Position numbers and translations under genes: made by a program. Of a DNA stretch of 45,966 nucleotides, positions 20,018-31,900 are shown in pieces (within the stretch, counting starts at the first letter, position 1; the number at the start of each line of letters is the position of its first letter). The notes under the pieces were generated by a model. The model was not told the DNA's origin. It saw only the letters and a list, made by a program, of their open reading frames with translations, and did not search any database. The stretch is from IMG/VR virus record IMGVR_UViG_3300032006_000016, positions 1 to 45,966 of that record, one strand, 5' to 3'. The stretch is from a virus.

Positions 20018-20470
20018 ATGGAACTAAAAAAATTAATGGTGGATAGTAAAGCCGCCTGGATTGATTTTCCTGGGCTAAACGGCTTCTCAGTAGAAGTTGT
20101 AAATCTTTCTAGAAAAGAGCTCACTGGAATAAGAAAAAAATGTACAACAAATAAATTTGATAGAAGAACTCGCCAACTTACTGAATCTCTTGATGAGGAT
20201 AAGTTTGTTGAAGAGTTTGCATCAAAAAGTATTAAAAATTGGAGAGGATTAAAATTAAAATATGTAGAATCTCTTCTTTTAATTGATGCAGCGAATGAAG
20301 ACCCAGAAAAAGAACTCCCTTATAGCAAGGATAATTGTGAAACTTTAGTTCAAAACTCAAATGAATTTGATACATGGCTCAACGAGGTAGTCTTTGATCT
20401 AGATAACTTTCGTAAAGAACCAACAACAGGAAGTGATAAACCGACTGGAAAAACTGTACAAAAATCTTGA
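20018..20470 (+). CDS. Tail assembly chaperone, short form (lambda gpG-like)
   Basis: The product has 150 residues. It lies between tube proteins and tape measure, the invariant place of chaperones that hold the tape measure during tail assembly. It starts MELKKLMVDSKAAWIDFPG and contains a zone common to such proteins (WRGLKLKYVESLLLIDAANE). The C-terminus becomes Lys/Thr-rich where it overlaps the next frame. The end of the frame holds A-runs suited to frameshifting (20447-20455 and 20459-20467), by which a longer fusion with 20433-20810 can be made. GGAG lies 11 bases upstream of the ATG. Confidence 0.8.
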   Translation: MELKKLMVDSKAAWIDFPGLNGFSVEVVNLSRKELTGIRKKCTTNKFDRRTRQLTESLDEDKFVEEFASKSIKNWRGLKLKYVESLLLIDAANEDPEKELPYSKDNCETLVQNSNEFDTWLNEVVFDLDNFRKEPTTGSDKPTGKTVQKS

Positions 20471-20810
20471 TACAGGGTTAACTAGAGATCGTTATTTTGA
20501 AATGCAAGAACAAATGGGAGTTGAACCCAAAGAGGAAGACGTTCCTCCTGACTGGGAGGATTTTCCAGAAATTGTTATTGATGCAGTAAATACTTTTAAT
20601 CAACTAGGAGATAGAGCATACCCTGATATTGGATATATAGGAAAAGATTATACAAATTTACATCTATTTATTGAATTATACGATATTACAGATAAAGAAT
20701 TTTTTATAAACGTTTTAACTTGGTTAGATTCAAGAGCTATAAAAAAATCCCAAGATCAATTAAAACGAGAGCATGAAAAGCTAAAGAGGAAAAACTCTAG
20801 TGGCCGGTAA
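20433..20810 (+). CDS. Tail chaperone extension made by frameshift (gpGT-like)
   Basis: A 125-codon frame, of which about 118 codons follow the candidate slip sites. It is acidic then basic: DVPPDWEDFPEIVIDAVNTF, then IGYIGKDYTNLHLFIELYDI and a Lys-rich end (KSQDQLKREHEKLKRKNSSG). I recall this domain as the second half of frameshifted chaperones in marine phages. Its only upstream start is a GTG one base from an AGGA, too close to work, so access by frameshift is most likely. Relative to the short form the shift is +1 (or -2). It overlaps the tape measure start by 11 bases. Confidence 0.78.
   Translation: MINRLEKLYKNLDTGLTRDRYFEMQEQMGVEPKEEDVPPDWEDFPEIVIDAVNTFNQLGDRAYPDIGYIGKDYTNLHLFIELYDITDKEFFINVLTWLDSRAIKKSQDQLKREHEKLKRKNSSGR
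20447..20467 (+). other. Candidate programmed frameshift sites
   Basis: Site 1: GGA AAA ACT (20447-20455); Lys-tRNA on AAA can move +1 to another AAA and continue CTG TAC. Site 2: CAA AAA TCT (20459-20467); a 2-base backward slip AAA to AAA continues AAT CTT. Both enter the downstream frame before the TGA at 20468. Sequence alone does not choose between them. Confidence 0.6.
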
Positions 20811-23800
20811 CGAAATTAAATTAAGTATAAGAGTAGATGACAATGGTAGTCTTTCTATTGTAGGTCAAGAAGCAGAAGCAGCCTCTGATAAATTAGGTAA
20901 TGTTACTGATGCTTCCGATAAAGCAGGAAAAAGCCAAAATACTTTAAGAAGAAATTTACATGGTACTGCTAAGATGACTTCTAACAGTACTAAAGGTTTT
21001 GCTAAAATGTCTCAAGGCATAACCGGCGGGTTAGTTCCTGCGTACGCAGTTTTAGCTTCGAACATATTCGCTCTTTCAGCCGCTTTTAACTTTCTGAAAA
21101 GGGCTGCTGATGTGCAAATTCTTGAAGAATCCCAGATTAAATTTGCACAAAATAGTGGAATCGCCTTAGCTTCAATTACACAAAGATTAAGAGAAGCAAG
21201 TGATGGTATGCTTGGTTTTAAAGAGGCTGGACAGGCGGCAGCTATAGGTCTTGCTAAAGGCTTTACTCCTCAACAATTAGAAGCTCTCGCTGTAGGAGCG
21301 AGAAAAGCCTCTACAGCACTTGGAAGAGATTTTGAAGACTCTTTTGATAGATTAATCAGAGGTGCTTCTAAAGCAGAGCCGGAATTACTAGATGAACTAG
21401 GTATTACTCTTCGTCTTGAAGAAGCCACAGAAAATTATGCCAGAGCCATAGGTAAGAATAGAGACGAATTAAATTCTTATCAACGTAGTCAAGCAGTATT
21501 AATTGAAACCCAACGACAATTAAATAAAAATTTCGGGGATTTTGAGGCTGCTACTAATCCTTTTGTAAAACTCTCAAAAACGTTTGAAGATATTATTAAA
21601 AAGGTTACTCAATTTTTCCTCCCTATATTTACCGCTCTAGCTGATATAATAAGTCGAAGTGCTCTTGCTGCTGTGGCTGTTTTTGCCGCTATTGGTATTG
21701 CGATTTTTAAAGCAATGGTTCCTATGGATGGATTTAGAGAACGAGTTAAAAAAATGGGGGAGGAATCTAAAACAGCACATCAAGAATCTAAGGAAGCATT
21801 AAGTGCTTATATTGCTAAAATGAAAGAGGCGGCAGCACAAGCCGCAGCTACACAAAAGAAAGGAAAAGCAGGAATGCAAACTGGAGCAGCGGCAATGGTT
21901 GCTTCAGGAAGTAAAAATAAAACACTACAAAAAGTAGCTTCGGGAGAGACTTTAAGTGGTCTTGATAAGCATAATATTGCTAAAGCTATAAAATCGGCGG
22001 AAACCCAATATAAAAAGCATGGTGAAGTTAGAAACGGCATGTTTCAAGGTCAAAATATCAAGATGGTTAGAGATTTTGATAAAAGTATGAAAATGATGAC
22101 TGTTAGTGGGGGGCGATCCTTTAAAAGAATAGCTGCCTCTGGAAAAACTGCCGCTATGGCGGTAGTAGTGTCTATGAAGTGGATGGGAGTTCAAAGTAAA
22201 GCAGCATTAATAGGAATGGCAAAAGCCGCAGACTGGCTTGGTGGAAAACTAAGCAAACTTATTAGTATAGCTAGTGGTATTGGAATCGCTGTAATGTTAT
22301 ATGAAATGGGGAAACAAATAGCAGAAAATATATACAGTATTGGATTAATGTTCTCCAAAGTACTAGATAGTATTCTGAACTTTATAGCCCCTTTTGTTAA
22401 TATGACAGTTAAGTGGTTCCTTGGAATGGTAGATGAAATTATTGATGCTTGGAACTGGTTAAAAACATCAGTCGCAAAGATAGTTAATAAGATAGCTAGT
22501 GGTATTGCTGATGGTTTATCGGCTGCAATTAATAAAGTTATTGATGGCGTAAATGCTGTTATTGCTGGCGTGAATATGCTTCCAGGCTGGAAAGATGACC
22601 CTATTAGTCCAATTAATAATGTTGATTTTGCAAAGAGTCTTACACTGATGGACGAATCCACAAAGGCCGCTAGTAATTTGGCCGCTTCTTACGAAGAAGT
22701 AAACGAATCAGGCGATAGAATGGAACAAATGTATAAAAACACTATAGGTGGAGCTTTATACAAATTTCAGGAAGGCATGAAAAGAGATAAAAGAAACAAT
22801 GCGAATTTAAAAGAATATAATGATCTATTGGAAACGTCCGCGATGGATCTTAATAACATAATAGATGCTAGAAATATGGAAACAGATGCTGTCAAAAAGC
22901 AAAGAATTGCTTTCTCAGGTTTAGTATCTCTAGGTATTCCCGACCTTTATGCAAAAATTAATGCTCAGTCGACAAGGGTTGTTACTCAATTAGATGGAAC
23001 AAAGAAAAAAGTAAAAGAATATATCATGTCAGAAGAAGGCAGGGTAGAAGCTTTAGAAAACTTGAAATTAATGCTGGGAGATATTACAGAGCTTTCTCCC
23101 AAAATGGGTGAAGCTTTATCAAAAGCCACTTTAGATAGTGACGCAGGATTAGTAGAATTAGCTACAAAGGTTAAGAATGCAAATACTCAATTAAAAGCTT
23201 TTGAGGAAGGCTTAACAGGTGTAAAACAAGAAGTAAAAGAAAGCATTAGTTCAGGTAGCTTTAGAGATGCCTTTTATGCATTGAAGCAGTTAAAGGATTC
23301 GGCTACTGAAGCTGGAACCGCTATATCTGATTTAACTAATGATAAAAAGCAAAAAGCTCTTGCCGATTTACTAGACAAATTCAAAGAAATGTTTGGCCCA
23401 GATATGAATGCGGACGAGTTATTAGAAAATTTAGAAAAAATTGTAGCAGCAACGAATAGGATAGAGATACTAGAACAAACTGCCGCTGCTACAACAGGCA
23501 AAAGAAGAACGCTATCAGAAGCATTAGCTGCGCTAGAGAAGAATAGACTTAAAATTTCGGAAAAAGAACTTCAACTTAAAACCGAGTCGGATAAAGGCAA
23601 AAAAGAAGAGCTACGAAATGAATTAGAGATACTCAAGACGTTAGAACGGCAGCACGAGCTTAGAAAGAATATGGCTTTTCAAGGTATGTATGAGTCATAT
23701 GGTGCTGGTCCCGAAATAGGACAAATACAAGCTACCTTCTTAAATTTATCCACCACTCTATCTCCGTTAGCAAAAAGATATGCTGAGTTGAACGAGAAAA

Positions 23801-24909
23801 AGAGAGAAGGCATTGAATTAACAAAAGAAGAGCAAAAAGAACTAGATCGGCTAAAACTTCAGATGATGGGAATGGCTACGACTGGTTTTGGTGAGTTTTT
23901 ATCAACTATTGGGCAAAGTTTAAAAGCATTAGGTCCCGAAGGCGAGTATATGGCGGGAATACTAAACTCAACCGGACAATTAATTAGTATTACTGGCGTT
24001 TTCATGGAACAACTCGCGAGTGGTATGGAGAAGTGGACAGAAAAACTTTCTGCAGGGTTACAGTTTGCTAGTGGTATGTTATCTGTTATTCAGGGAATAT
24101 TAAATGCCCAGTCTCAGCAGAGAATTAAACAAATCGATAAAGAGATTGCCGCAGAAAAGAAAAGAGATGGAAAATCTAAAGAGAGCCTTGCAAAAATACA
24201 AGCTTTAGAAGCAAAAAAAGAACAGCAAAAGAAAAAAGCTTTTGAAATGAATAAAAAAATGGTTATGGCTCAGATAGTTCTGCAAACAGCCCTCGGTATG
24301 ATATCTGCTTTTGCATCTGGTATGATGTTGGGTCCGATTTTGGGTCCACCTGCTGCCGCAGCATTTGTAGCTATGGTTGCTGCTATGGGTGCGGCCACTC
24401 TAGCAATTGCAGCTGGAATGAGTTATCAAGGAGGAGGTGGCAGTGCTGATGCTCCAACACCCACAGCAAGCGTTGCCACAGGCCAGAGAAAATCAACAGT
24501 AGATATAGCCAAATCTCAGTCAGCAGCAGGAGAATTATCCTATTTACGTGGAGAACAAGGAGTAGGAGGCCCGGAAAACTTCCGAGGAGCGTTCTATGGA
24601 GTGAAACATAGAGCAGAAGGAGGTCCTGTAGGTTATGTAGTTGGCGAGCAGGGTCCAGAACTATTTATGCCCAATCAAGCAGGAGCAATCGTTCCAAACG
24701 ATGATATAGCAGAAATTGGGGGCGGTACAAACGTAACTTTCAATATTAGTACTATTGATGCATCAGGAGTTGAAGATGTTTTAACACAACAGCAAGGAAA
24801 CATAATTGGAATGATACGATCAGCCGCAAATGAATACGGAGACCCTTTTCTTGAGAATATAGATACAAGCATTTATAGTGCTCCAACTGCAGGGTACGGG
24901 AGAGCATAA
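20800..24909 (+). CDS. Tape measure protein
   Basis: The product has 1369 residues from a GTG with AGAGGA nine bases upstream. It is the longest helical protein here, directly after the chaperones, and sets tail length: at roughly 0.15 nm per residue, near 200 nm. Several hydrophobic segments are visible (about residues 73-97, 280-310, 482-503 and a long one near 1155-1207), as usual for proteins that help DNA enter the cell. Coiled-coil stretches (GKKEELRNELEILKTLERQH) fill the rest. The C-terminus has the glycine-rich AEGGPVGYVVGEQGPELFMP seen in many tape measures. No peptidase domain is recognised. Confidence 0.92.
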   Translation: MAGNEIKLSIRVDDNGSLSIVGQEAEAASDKLGNVTDASDKAGKSQNTLRRNLHGTAKMTSNSTKGFAKMSQGITGGLVPAYAVLASNIFALSAAFNFLKRAADVQILEESQIKFAQNSGIALASITQRLREASDGMLGFKEAGQAAAIGLAKGFTPQQLEALAVGARKASTALGRDFEDSFDRLIRGASKAEPELLDELGITLRLEEATENYARAIGKNRDELNSYQRSQAVLIETQRQLNKNFGDFEAATNPFVKLSKTFEDIIKKVTQFFLPIFTALADIISRSALAAVAVFAAIGIAIFKAMVPMDGFRERVKKMGEESKTAHQESKEALSAYIAKMKEAAAQAAATQKKGKAGMQTGAAAMVASGSKNKTLQKVASGETLSGLDKHNIAKAIKSAETQYKKHGEVRNGMFQGQNIKMVRDFDKSMKMMTVSGGRSFKRIAASGKTAAMAVVVSMKWMGVQSKAALIGMAKAADWLGGKLSKLISIASGIGIAVMLYEMGKQIAENIYSIGLMFSKVLDSILNFIAPFVNMTVKWFLGMVDEIIDAWNWLKTSVAKIVNKIASGIADGLSAAINKVIDGVNAVIAGVNMLPGWKDDPISPINNVDFAKSLTLMDESTKAASNLAASYEEVNESGDRMEQMYKNTIGGALYKFQEGMKRDKRNNANLKEYNDLLETSAMDLNNIIDARNMETDAVKKQRIAFSGLVSLGIPDLYAKINAQSTRVVTQLDGTKKKVKEYIMSEEGRVEALENLKLMLGDITELSPKMGEALSKATLDSDAGLVELATKVKNANTQLKAFEEGLTGVKQEVKESISSGSFRDAFYALKQLKDSATEAGTAISDLTNDKKQKALADLLDKFKEMFGPDMNADELLENLEKIVAATNRIEILEQTAAATTGKRRTLSEALAALEKNRLKISEKELQLKTESDKGKKEELRNELEILKTLERQHELRKNMAFQGMYESYGAGPEIGQIQATFLNLSTTLSPLAKRYAELNEKKREGIELTKEEQKELDRLKLQMMGMATTGFGEFLSTIGQSLKALGPEGEYMAGILNSTGQLISITGVFMEQLASGMEKWTEKLSAGLQFASGMLSVIQGILNAQSQQRIKQIDKEIAAEKKRDGKSKESLAKIQALEAKKEQQKKKAFEMNKKMVMAQIVLQTALGMISAFASGMMLGPILGPPAAAAFVAMVAAMGAATLAIAAGMSYQGGGGSADAPTPTASVATGQRKSTVDIAKSQSAAGELSYLRGEQGVGGPENFRGAFYGVKHRAEGGPVGYVVGEQGPELFMPNQAGAIVPNDDIAEIGGGTNVTFNISTIDASGVEDVLTQQQGNIIGMIRSAANEYGDPFLENIDTSIYSAPTAGYGRA

Positions 24910-25985
24910 TGGCAGCATTTACCACTGGATATACAGATATTCTACCTGATCCTAATAATAAGATAGGAGATGCAGGACAAACTGATGCGACTAATGGTAC
25001 AGCAGGACCTGGCTATGCGTCTGTTTCACTAAGCTCCGAACAAAAACTTATTATGTCTAGAACTAACTCTCAAAGAGTATCCGCTCGAGCGATAGCAGGT
25101 CATAAATGGAATATTGATATTGGGTACAATCCTATGACACAAACAGAGTTTAATCCTGTTTACTCCTTCCTATTACAAAGAAATGGAGAAATCGACCCTT
25201 TTTATGTTTCTCTACCTCAGTATAGAACTCCTCAAAATAGTGTGTTTAGTACGTATTTGCAAGAGACAACACATCCACTAGTAATGTTTGCTAGCACATC
25301 TGTTGCTGCAGGTTCTACTTCCATGATGATTAGAGGACTACGTAGTGGAGCTTCAAAAGGAGTAAAAACATTATCTAGTATTCAAACTTATACTGTTACT
25401 GCTGGTAATCAAGGAAAAACTTATACTAATGTTCCTGGAACTGGTGGTGGTGGAACCGGCGCTACTTTTAATGTGACGCCTGCAAGCTCGGGGGTAGTAA
25501 CTCCCGCAGTAACTGTGTATAACCCTGGATATGGGTATACGGGAGCTATTACTATTAATGGCGCTAATGCCGGTGGGAGCGGTAATTTTACTGTAACTCC
25601 TAATGTAGATTCAGGATCAGGATCAGATAGATACTTTCAATATAACTATCAAGGATTGGGTACTCCTACACCTGGAGACTTATTTACCATAACTGATGAT
25701 AAGTTTTCTAACCATAAAAAAGCATATATGGTAACTAGAGTTGAAACTAATGACATTTATAAATCTGGAACTACTCAACCTACAGTTAATGAATTATTAA
25801 TTCATTTCACCCCTGGCCTATCGAAAAATATAAGCGCTAGTGATGCCGCTGCAGGCAGTTATGAGATAAACTTTTTTAATCCTTTAATACGTGTAGTGTC
25901 TTCTTCTAAGGGGCTGCAAAAATATTCTTTAAATGCGAATAACTTATATAAATTTAAACTCAGTTTACAAGAAGCCTTGCCATGA
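24909..25985 (+). CDS. Distal tail / minor tail protein
   Basis: The product has 358 residues. It follows the tape measure, where lambda gpM/gpL or distal tail proteins sit. The N-terminal part contains SLSSEQKLIMSRTNSQRVSA and WNIDIGYNPMTQTEFNPVYS with an aromatic FYVSLPQYRTP, like distal tail folds. A middle Gly/Thr-rich segment (GTGGGGTGATFNVTPASSG) looks like an inserted beta-repeat. The end is FKLSLQEALP. It starts one base from the tape measure stop and overlaps the hub gene by ATGA, so it is coupled with both. Confidence 0.72.
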   Translation: MAAFTTGYTDILPDPNNKIGDAGQTDATNGTAGPGYASVSLSSEQKLIMSRTNSQRVSARAIAGHKWNIDIGYNPMTQTEFNPVYSFLLQRNGEIDPFYVSLPQYRTPQNSVFSTYLQETTHPLVMFASTSVAAGSTSMMIRGLRSGASKGVKTLSSIQTYTVTAGNQGKTYTNVPGTGGGGTGATFNVTPASSGVVTPAVTVYNPGYGYTGAITINGANAGGSGNFTVTPNVDSGSGSDRYFQYNYQGLGTPTPGDLFTITDDKFSNHKKAYMVTRVETNDIYKSGTTQPTVNELLIHFTPGLSKNISASDAAAGSYEINFFNPLIRVVSSSKGLQKYSLNANNLYKFKLSLQEALP

Positions 25986-28900
25986 CAGTAAAAGTAATAC
26001 GTCCATTAGAAAACGAAGTTAGCTCAAAACTTTTAAGTAATGAGGGGTTTTTATATGCCCATTTAGTAAAATTTGAAAAACCTATAAAAACTGTAACAGG
26101 GGCGGTTGCTGAAAAGGCACAAGATTATTCTTATTTAACTGATGCTTCTTATAACCTTCAATTTGATGATGAAAGTACAGACTCTTTAGGCTCCAGTAAT
26201 GGAACACAAACATACGTAGCAGAACGACTATTAAAAGTTGGTCAAGTTGCTGAAACCATACAAGCAAAAGCCACAAGCATGGCGTTAACTATTGATAGTA
26301 CTGCTTTAAATACTACTCTATCCCCTACTTCCACTACTATTAATCTAACCACTAAGCTTATAACTATAGGAGAAAGCTGGATAGAAGCTGGCTTTTCCGA
26401 AGGTGATAAGTTAAGAATATCATCTAATGACGGAAATGATGATAAATTTGTCATTATTAATAGTTTTCAATCAGATGGTACTAATGATGATAGAATTATT
26501 GATGTAACCTTTGGAACAGGTGTTGTAGCTGCTACTAATAATACCACATATACTTTTACTATAGAGACCGAGGAACACTCGAGCCCTTTTATGAGCAAAG
26601 AGGAAGGTACTTACGCACATTATATTAATAGAGAAGTTTTTGTTTACAAAGCTATAATTAACCCTGAGGATGGCACCATCGTTGGAATGAATAGTACAAC
26701 TAAAAAAGATGGGCCTTTTTTAATTTTTAAGGGTATTATTGGTGCAGTAAAAATAAAAGAAGATCCTTCAAAGTCCTCAGAAGTTGTATGGACTCTTACT
26801 AGTCATTGGGGTGATTTTGTAAAAATTAACGGACGTGTAACTTCTGATACAGAACATAGGGGTATAAATGGTCAGGGACAAACTGATTATGCAGCATTAA
26901 TTAGACCCGAATATATTAATGATTATGGGTTTATGCACTCTGAACAAGCCCTAAACCTTATTGTTACTTATAAAGCGACAGAGACTAAATATAGATTCAA
27001 AAAAACAGGGTTTCTTGGAATGGGGTCAGGAAAAACTATAGAGTACGAAGTTGAAGTAGACAGAGAGTTAGAGTTAAGGATGAATTTAGAGGCCAGACGA
27101 CTACCTGTCGTTTATGGTGTCAATAGAATAGACAGTTTCCCAATTTTTGTTGACTTAGATAGAACCAGAACAAATGAAGTATATGTAGCATACGCACTAT
27201 GTGAGGGGGAAGTTGCTGGTTTATATGATATTTATTTAGACAATAAGAGCAGAATTTGTGCAGATGCAAATGATTCAGCAAGTAGAGGAGGCGGTTCTGA
27301 CGCAGTAAGTGTTATATGTGAAGGAAGAAAAGATAAGGGGGATACTCTTTCTTCTAAAGATTTGCAAGCCGCTTCAGCATCGGGGTCAGTAATAGCAGGG
27401 CCATACGGCTCCATTAATTTAGGTGGAGTTAACTTTATGTCCGGCCCTAGAGAACAGATGTATTACGATCCTGTTACTGGCTGGGAACCAATTACAGGAG
27501 ATGCTGATATTACTGCTCCTGCAACAGGAATTCGTCATGAAAAAGGACACCATTTTAACACCCCTATTAATGGAAGAATAATATTCCACAGAGGAAAGCC
27601 TAATCAAGACGCAGATAATATGCTGGTCGCAAAAGCTGCGGAAACAACTACTAATGGGGGTTTTCTATTACAGCATCAGTATTTTAGTGACAATAATAGA
27701 TCTAATTACTGGGGACCAAATCACAGACTACTAGATACGGCATACGTAGTTGCAAAATATGAAATAACAGAAGAAGACTTAGAGATACCTGAGTTAGAGT
27801 TTGTTGTACGAGGCAGAATACTTGATTGTTATAATTATGATTTTAGTTATAGAAATGATCCTGATGCTTCCCTAACTTCGGCTAGTTTTAGTAGCTTTAA
27901 TCTTGGAGATACAGTAACTTTACATAAAACTAGCGATGATACTGCTATTGGATCAAGTAATGTAATAGCAGATTTCTCTACTTATTATGATGAAGATTAT
28001 TCAGAGGATGGAGATCAACATTATGTAATGCGGTTTAGTAGTGATCCTGGATTGGGAGATACTACAAAGTTTTATGCTAAAGTAGGTAGTAATAAATGGT
28101 ATATGGTTGCTCATGATCACCAAAGCCTTTCAGGAACAATTGCTACGGAATTGCGTGTTGGTATTGCGAGTATTGCGGCACAGTCTCCTTCTACTAATGG
28201 AGTAAATATTGTTTTAGCAGATGAAAGCGGTCATGGAGCTTTCATAGCTTCGGTTATAGATTATGTAGAAGAGGTAAGCCCTATTGCAGCTACGACTGCA
28301 CCAGATGAAGTACGTGCAAAAATGCATTTTGCAACTTTTATTGCTGATAGTGTAAATACAGGAACAAGAACACTACAACAAGTTTCTAATTTTACAGATG
28401 GATGGAATACCACGGATATCCCCTCTGTACGTGTTCCTAAGGCAATTGTTTTAGAGAGCGGTAATACTACTCTTAACTACTACCAAGGAGAGTATGTAGA
28501 ACTATCAAGAACTAAATCAGACGGAACCATTAAAAAACAAAAAAGATTAATTATAGGCAGTAAGCAAATTGGAAGCAAAGTTGTAGCAATGCTAGACAGG
28601 GATTGGGAGGTAGATGCAGACAGTGATTTTACTTTAGAACCCAAAACTTTTTCTGGTGTTACAGGAAGAACAGCAGACACATTTAAAGTACTATCAAAAG
28701 GGGATCAAAGAGTTTCTCTTAATCCTGCTATGCAACTATTAGATTATATTACTAATAAAAGATATGGAAAAGGCTTAGACTTAGAAAAGGATATTGATTT
28801 AGATAGTTTTAAAACTGTTGCTAGACTTTGTGATACTCGTTCTGATATTACTGTTATTTTTCAGGCAACCGGTGGAGATGCTGCTAGTTTTACTGTAGGA

Positions 28901-31900
28901 ACTGCTTATAAATATCCTGCCTCTGGAACCGTTTTATGGCAAGGAACAGTAAAAAGCACTGAAGACGTCACTTATAATAGTACAACATATAGACAAGTAG
29001 TATTCACAGACTGTATTGGAAAATTAGCACATAGATGGTTCGATTATAAGTACTATGATGCTAATATGGTTCTCTATGATAAGTCTAAAGGCAGGGCATG
29101 GATAAATGGTAGTAATGGAACCACAACAGTTCCTAATAGCTTTCTCGATAATACAGGACTAGTTCTTACTAGAGTAGGCTCTGGAGGAACTGCGTCCCCC
29201 AAAGTATGGTTAGGTACGTTTTCCGGAGAAGGGGATGCAGCAACTGGAAGTATTACATTTGATGGGAATCCTGTTGTTAAATCAACATTATCAGGTGTTA
29301 TAGGTTTTGGTACGACTGGATATTCTTTATATGATTCAGATGATGTTAAATATTGGAGATATTTAGGCTGGCAATCACAAAATCAACGAGAAGTTACTCG
29401 TCACCAATGTTGCCCGATTTTAGACACTAATACTAGCGTTTTTGAGAATATAAATAGTTTATTAGCGCATTTTAATGGAATATTACGATATTCTAATGGA
29501 AAGTATGAATTAGATATTCAATCATCAGCAACTTTGAGTGCATATACTGCTAATGATCCTCGAATAATTAGAGAGAGTGATTTAGTTGGCGCAATCAATG
29601 TACAGGATAATGGACAAAAAGGTTCAAAAAATACAGTAAGTGTTAGTATTCCTGATCCACAACAAGACTATGGAAGTCGTGATGTAACTTATTTCAATTC
29701 TAAATATTTAGCAGAAGACAGGAATATTCCTAAAAAAGATGATATTAAAACTCCTCATATTTTAAACTATTTTAACGCTAGAATTAATGCTAAACAATAC
29801 TTAGACCAAAGCAGGTATGGTAAGAAAATTAATTTTATTATGCAGCCTAAAGGAAACCTTCTTTTAGCAGGTACTATTGTACAAATGTATTACCCTAGAT
29901 TTGGATGGGGTAGTGATGATCTTGTTGTACAGCAGTTTTCTGGGCAAACTACAACCACATTTGTTCCTCATGGGTTTAAAGTAGGCGATATTGTACGGTA
30001 TGAAGATATTACCAATACTAGTGAAAGCATGAATAGTGAATATAATAATAAATATTTTACTATTTCTGCTGTACCTTCATCTACTACTTTTACTACCGAC
30101 CAGCCCAGTATTTCAACATATTCGGCAAATAACTTAGGAAAAGTTTATAAAAAAGGCGAATATTATAGAATTACTAATCTGAACTTTAAAGAGGACTGCT
30201 CTGTGCAAGTAACCGCACTAGAGCACAATGACGAATCCTTTCTAATAAGCAAAAGAAAGAGCGATGTTGTAGGATTGGTAGAATCTCCAAATGTAGGAGT
30301 AGAAGATAATCCTCCTGCCCCTACTGCTCTGGCTGCCTCCGCAGTAGACGAAGCAAAAGCTATAAAAGTGCGGTGGACAAACAATGCTGAAGCATATAAA
30401 ACTCAGGGTGGAGTTACTACATGGAAAAAAGCGTGGTTTACTGAAATTTGGATTAATAATCAAGCAAGCTTTACTGCAACAGATAACTCATCTCACAATC
30501 AAAAGTTTGCGGGTGGAGCCGTTCTTTTAGAAAGATTACAAGATAAAGTAGATTATATATACACTCCTGAGGGTGCAGGAACCCAAACAAGATATCACTG
30601 GGTTAGGCATGTTAAAGAATTTGTTCCTGTTGGTGGAAGTCCAAATAATGTAATTGAATTAGCATCCGATTTTTATCCTGCTAGTAATACTGATGGTGTC
30701 AGTGCTTCGGCAACAGGTACTGTTCCAAATAAAACTATTGAAATTGTTCCTGTTAATGGAGTTGTAGTTACGTATGAGGGACCTAATAGAATATTACCTG
30801 TAGACGGCTCGGGTAATACACTTAATTTAGCATTTAAAATAAAATTAAATAATTTTGATACAAGCAAGAAGTGGTACTATAGATATTATACTACTACAGG
30901 TAATTATATTTTATCGGGTAATGGCACCGCTAGTAGTAATTCAAGTGATAATCAGTACAAAGGTGTACATCACTGGAGCGGGTCGTCAAATAGTCAATCG
31001 TTTGATGAATTTACTCTTCATCCTAATTTTGAACCAAAGTCTCCTGCTAATAGTTCACTATATTCGGTAGTTCTAAATGTACAAGTTTTTGAACTAGATG
31101 ATACTAATGGCATAACAAATAGTGATACACCTATCATAGAGGACAATATTGCATTAAGTGCTGTAAATATTGGCCGTCCAAATTACCAAGTTTCATTTAG
31201 TAATGCTACTCATACATTTATTGCGGAGGCAGATGGAACTGCAGATGTTACGGGATTTTCATGTCTACCTACAATCTTTAGGAACTCAGGAAAGGGGCTA
31301 GTTGAATTAACCTATGCACCTTATACTAGTTCAGTAGGAGATGATACTTTTAGTTATGGAGATGACTCAAGTCATACTGCGAATCAAAGTTCTGGAAGTT
31401 TAGATGGAATAACTACTACTAATTGTACCGCTGTAAATGCCGCTAACGGTACCATTACTATAGACTCTAATAGCAGTATTGCAACCTCCGGGTTAACGGT
31501 AAACCAAGCAACAATAAAAGTTGAAATAAAAGATAATAAAGCCATCAAAAATGGTTTAGCAGCTGATGAATGTGATATTACAACTGAAGTATATCATCTA
31601 TCTAAAGTACCAAACCCTGTCAGAGAAGGCACAACATTAATAGTAGATGTAGGTGATAGCAATACTGATCAGATTACCGTTGATGTTTATAATGATTTTG
31701 TCGCTAGTGGTAATTTAAGTACCGCTAATGCACGGGCTTGCGCTGCATATGTAATTAGTCAAACAGTAGATGATTTTATAAGACCAAATGATATTTTAAC
31801 AATTACAAATGGTAATGCTGCTCAAGCATCAAGAATTTTTACAGGCACTGGCACAGCGAGCAGCTCCTCTGTTGGATCAGGAAACTGGAGTTCAAAAGTA

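Noticed and set aside
21807-22661. Leftward frames inside the tape measure gene
   Set aside because: Shadows of a strongly coding helical gene; hydrophobic antisense text is expected from Lys/Glu-rich codons.
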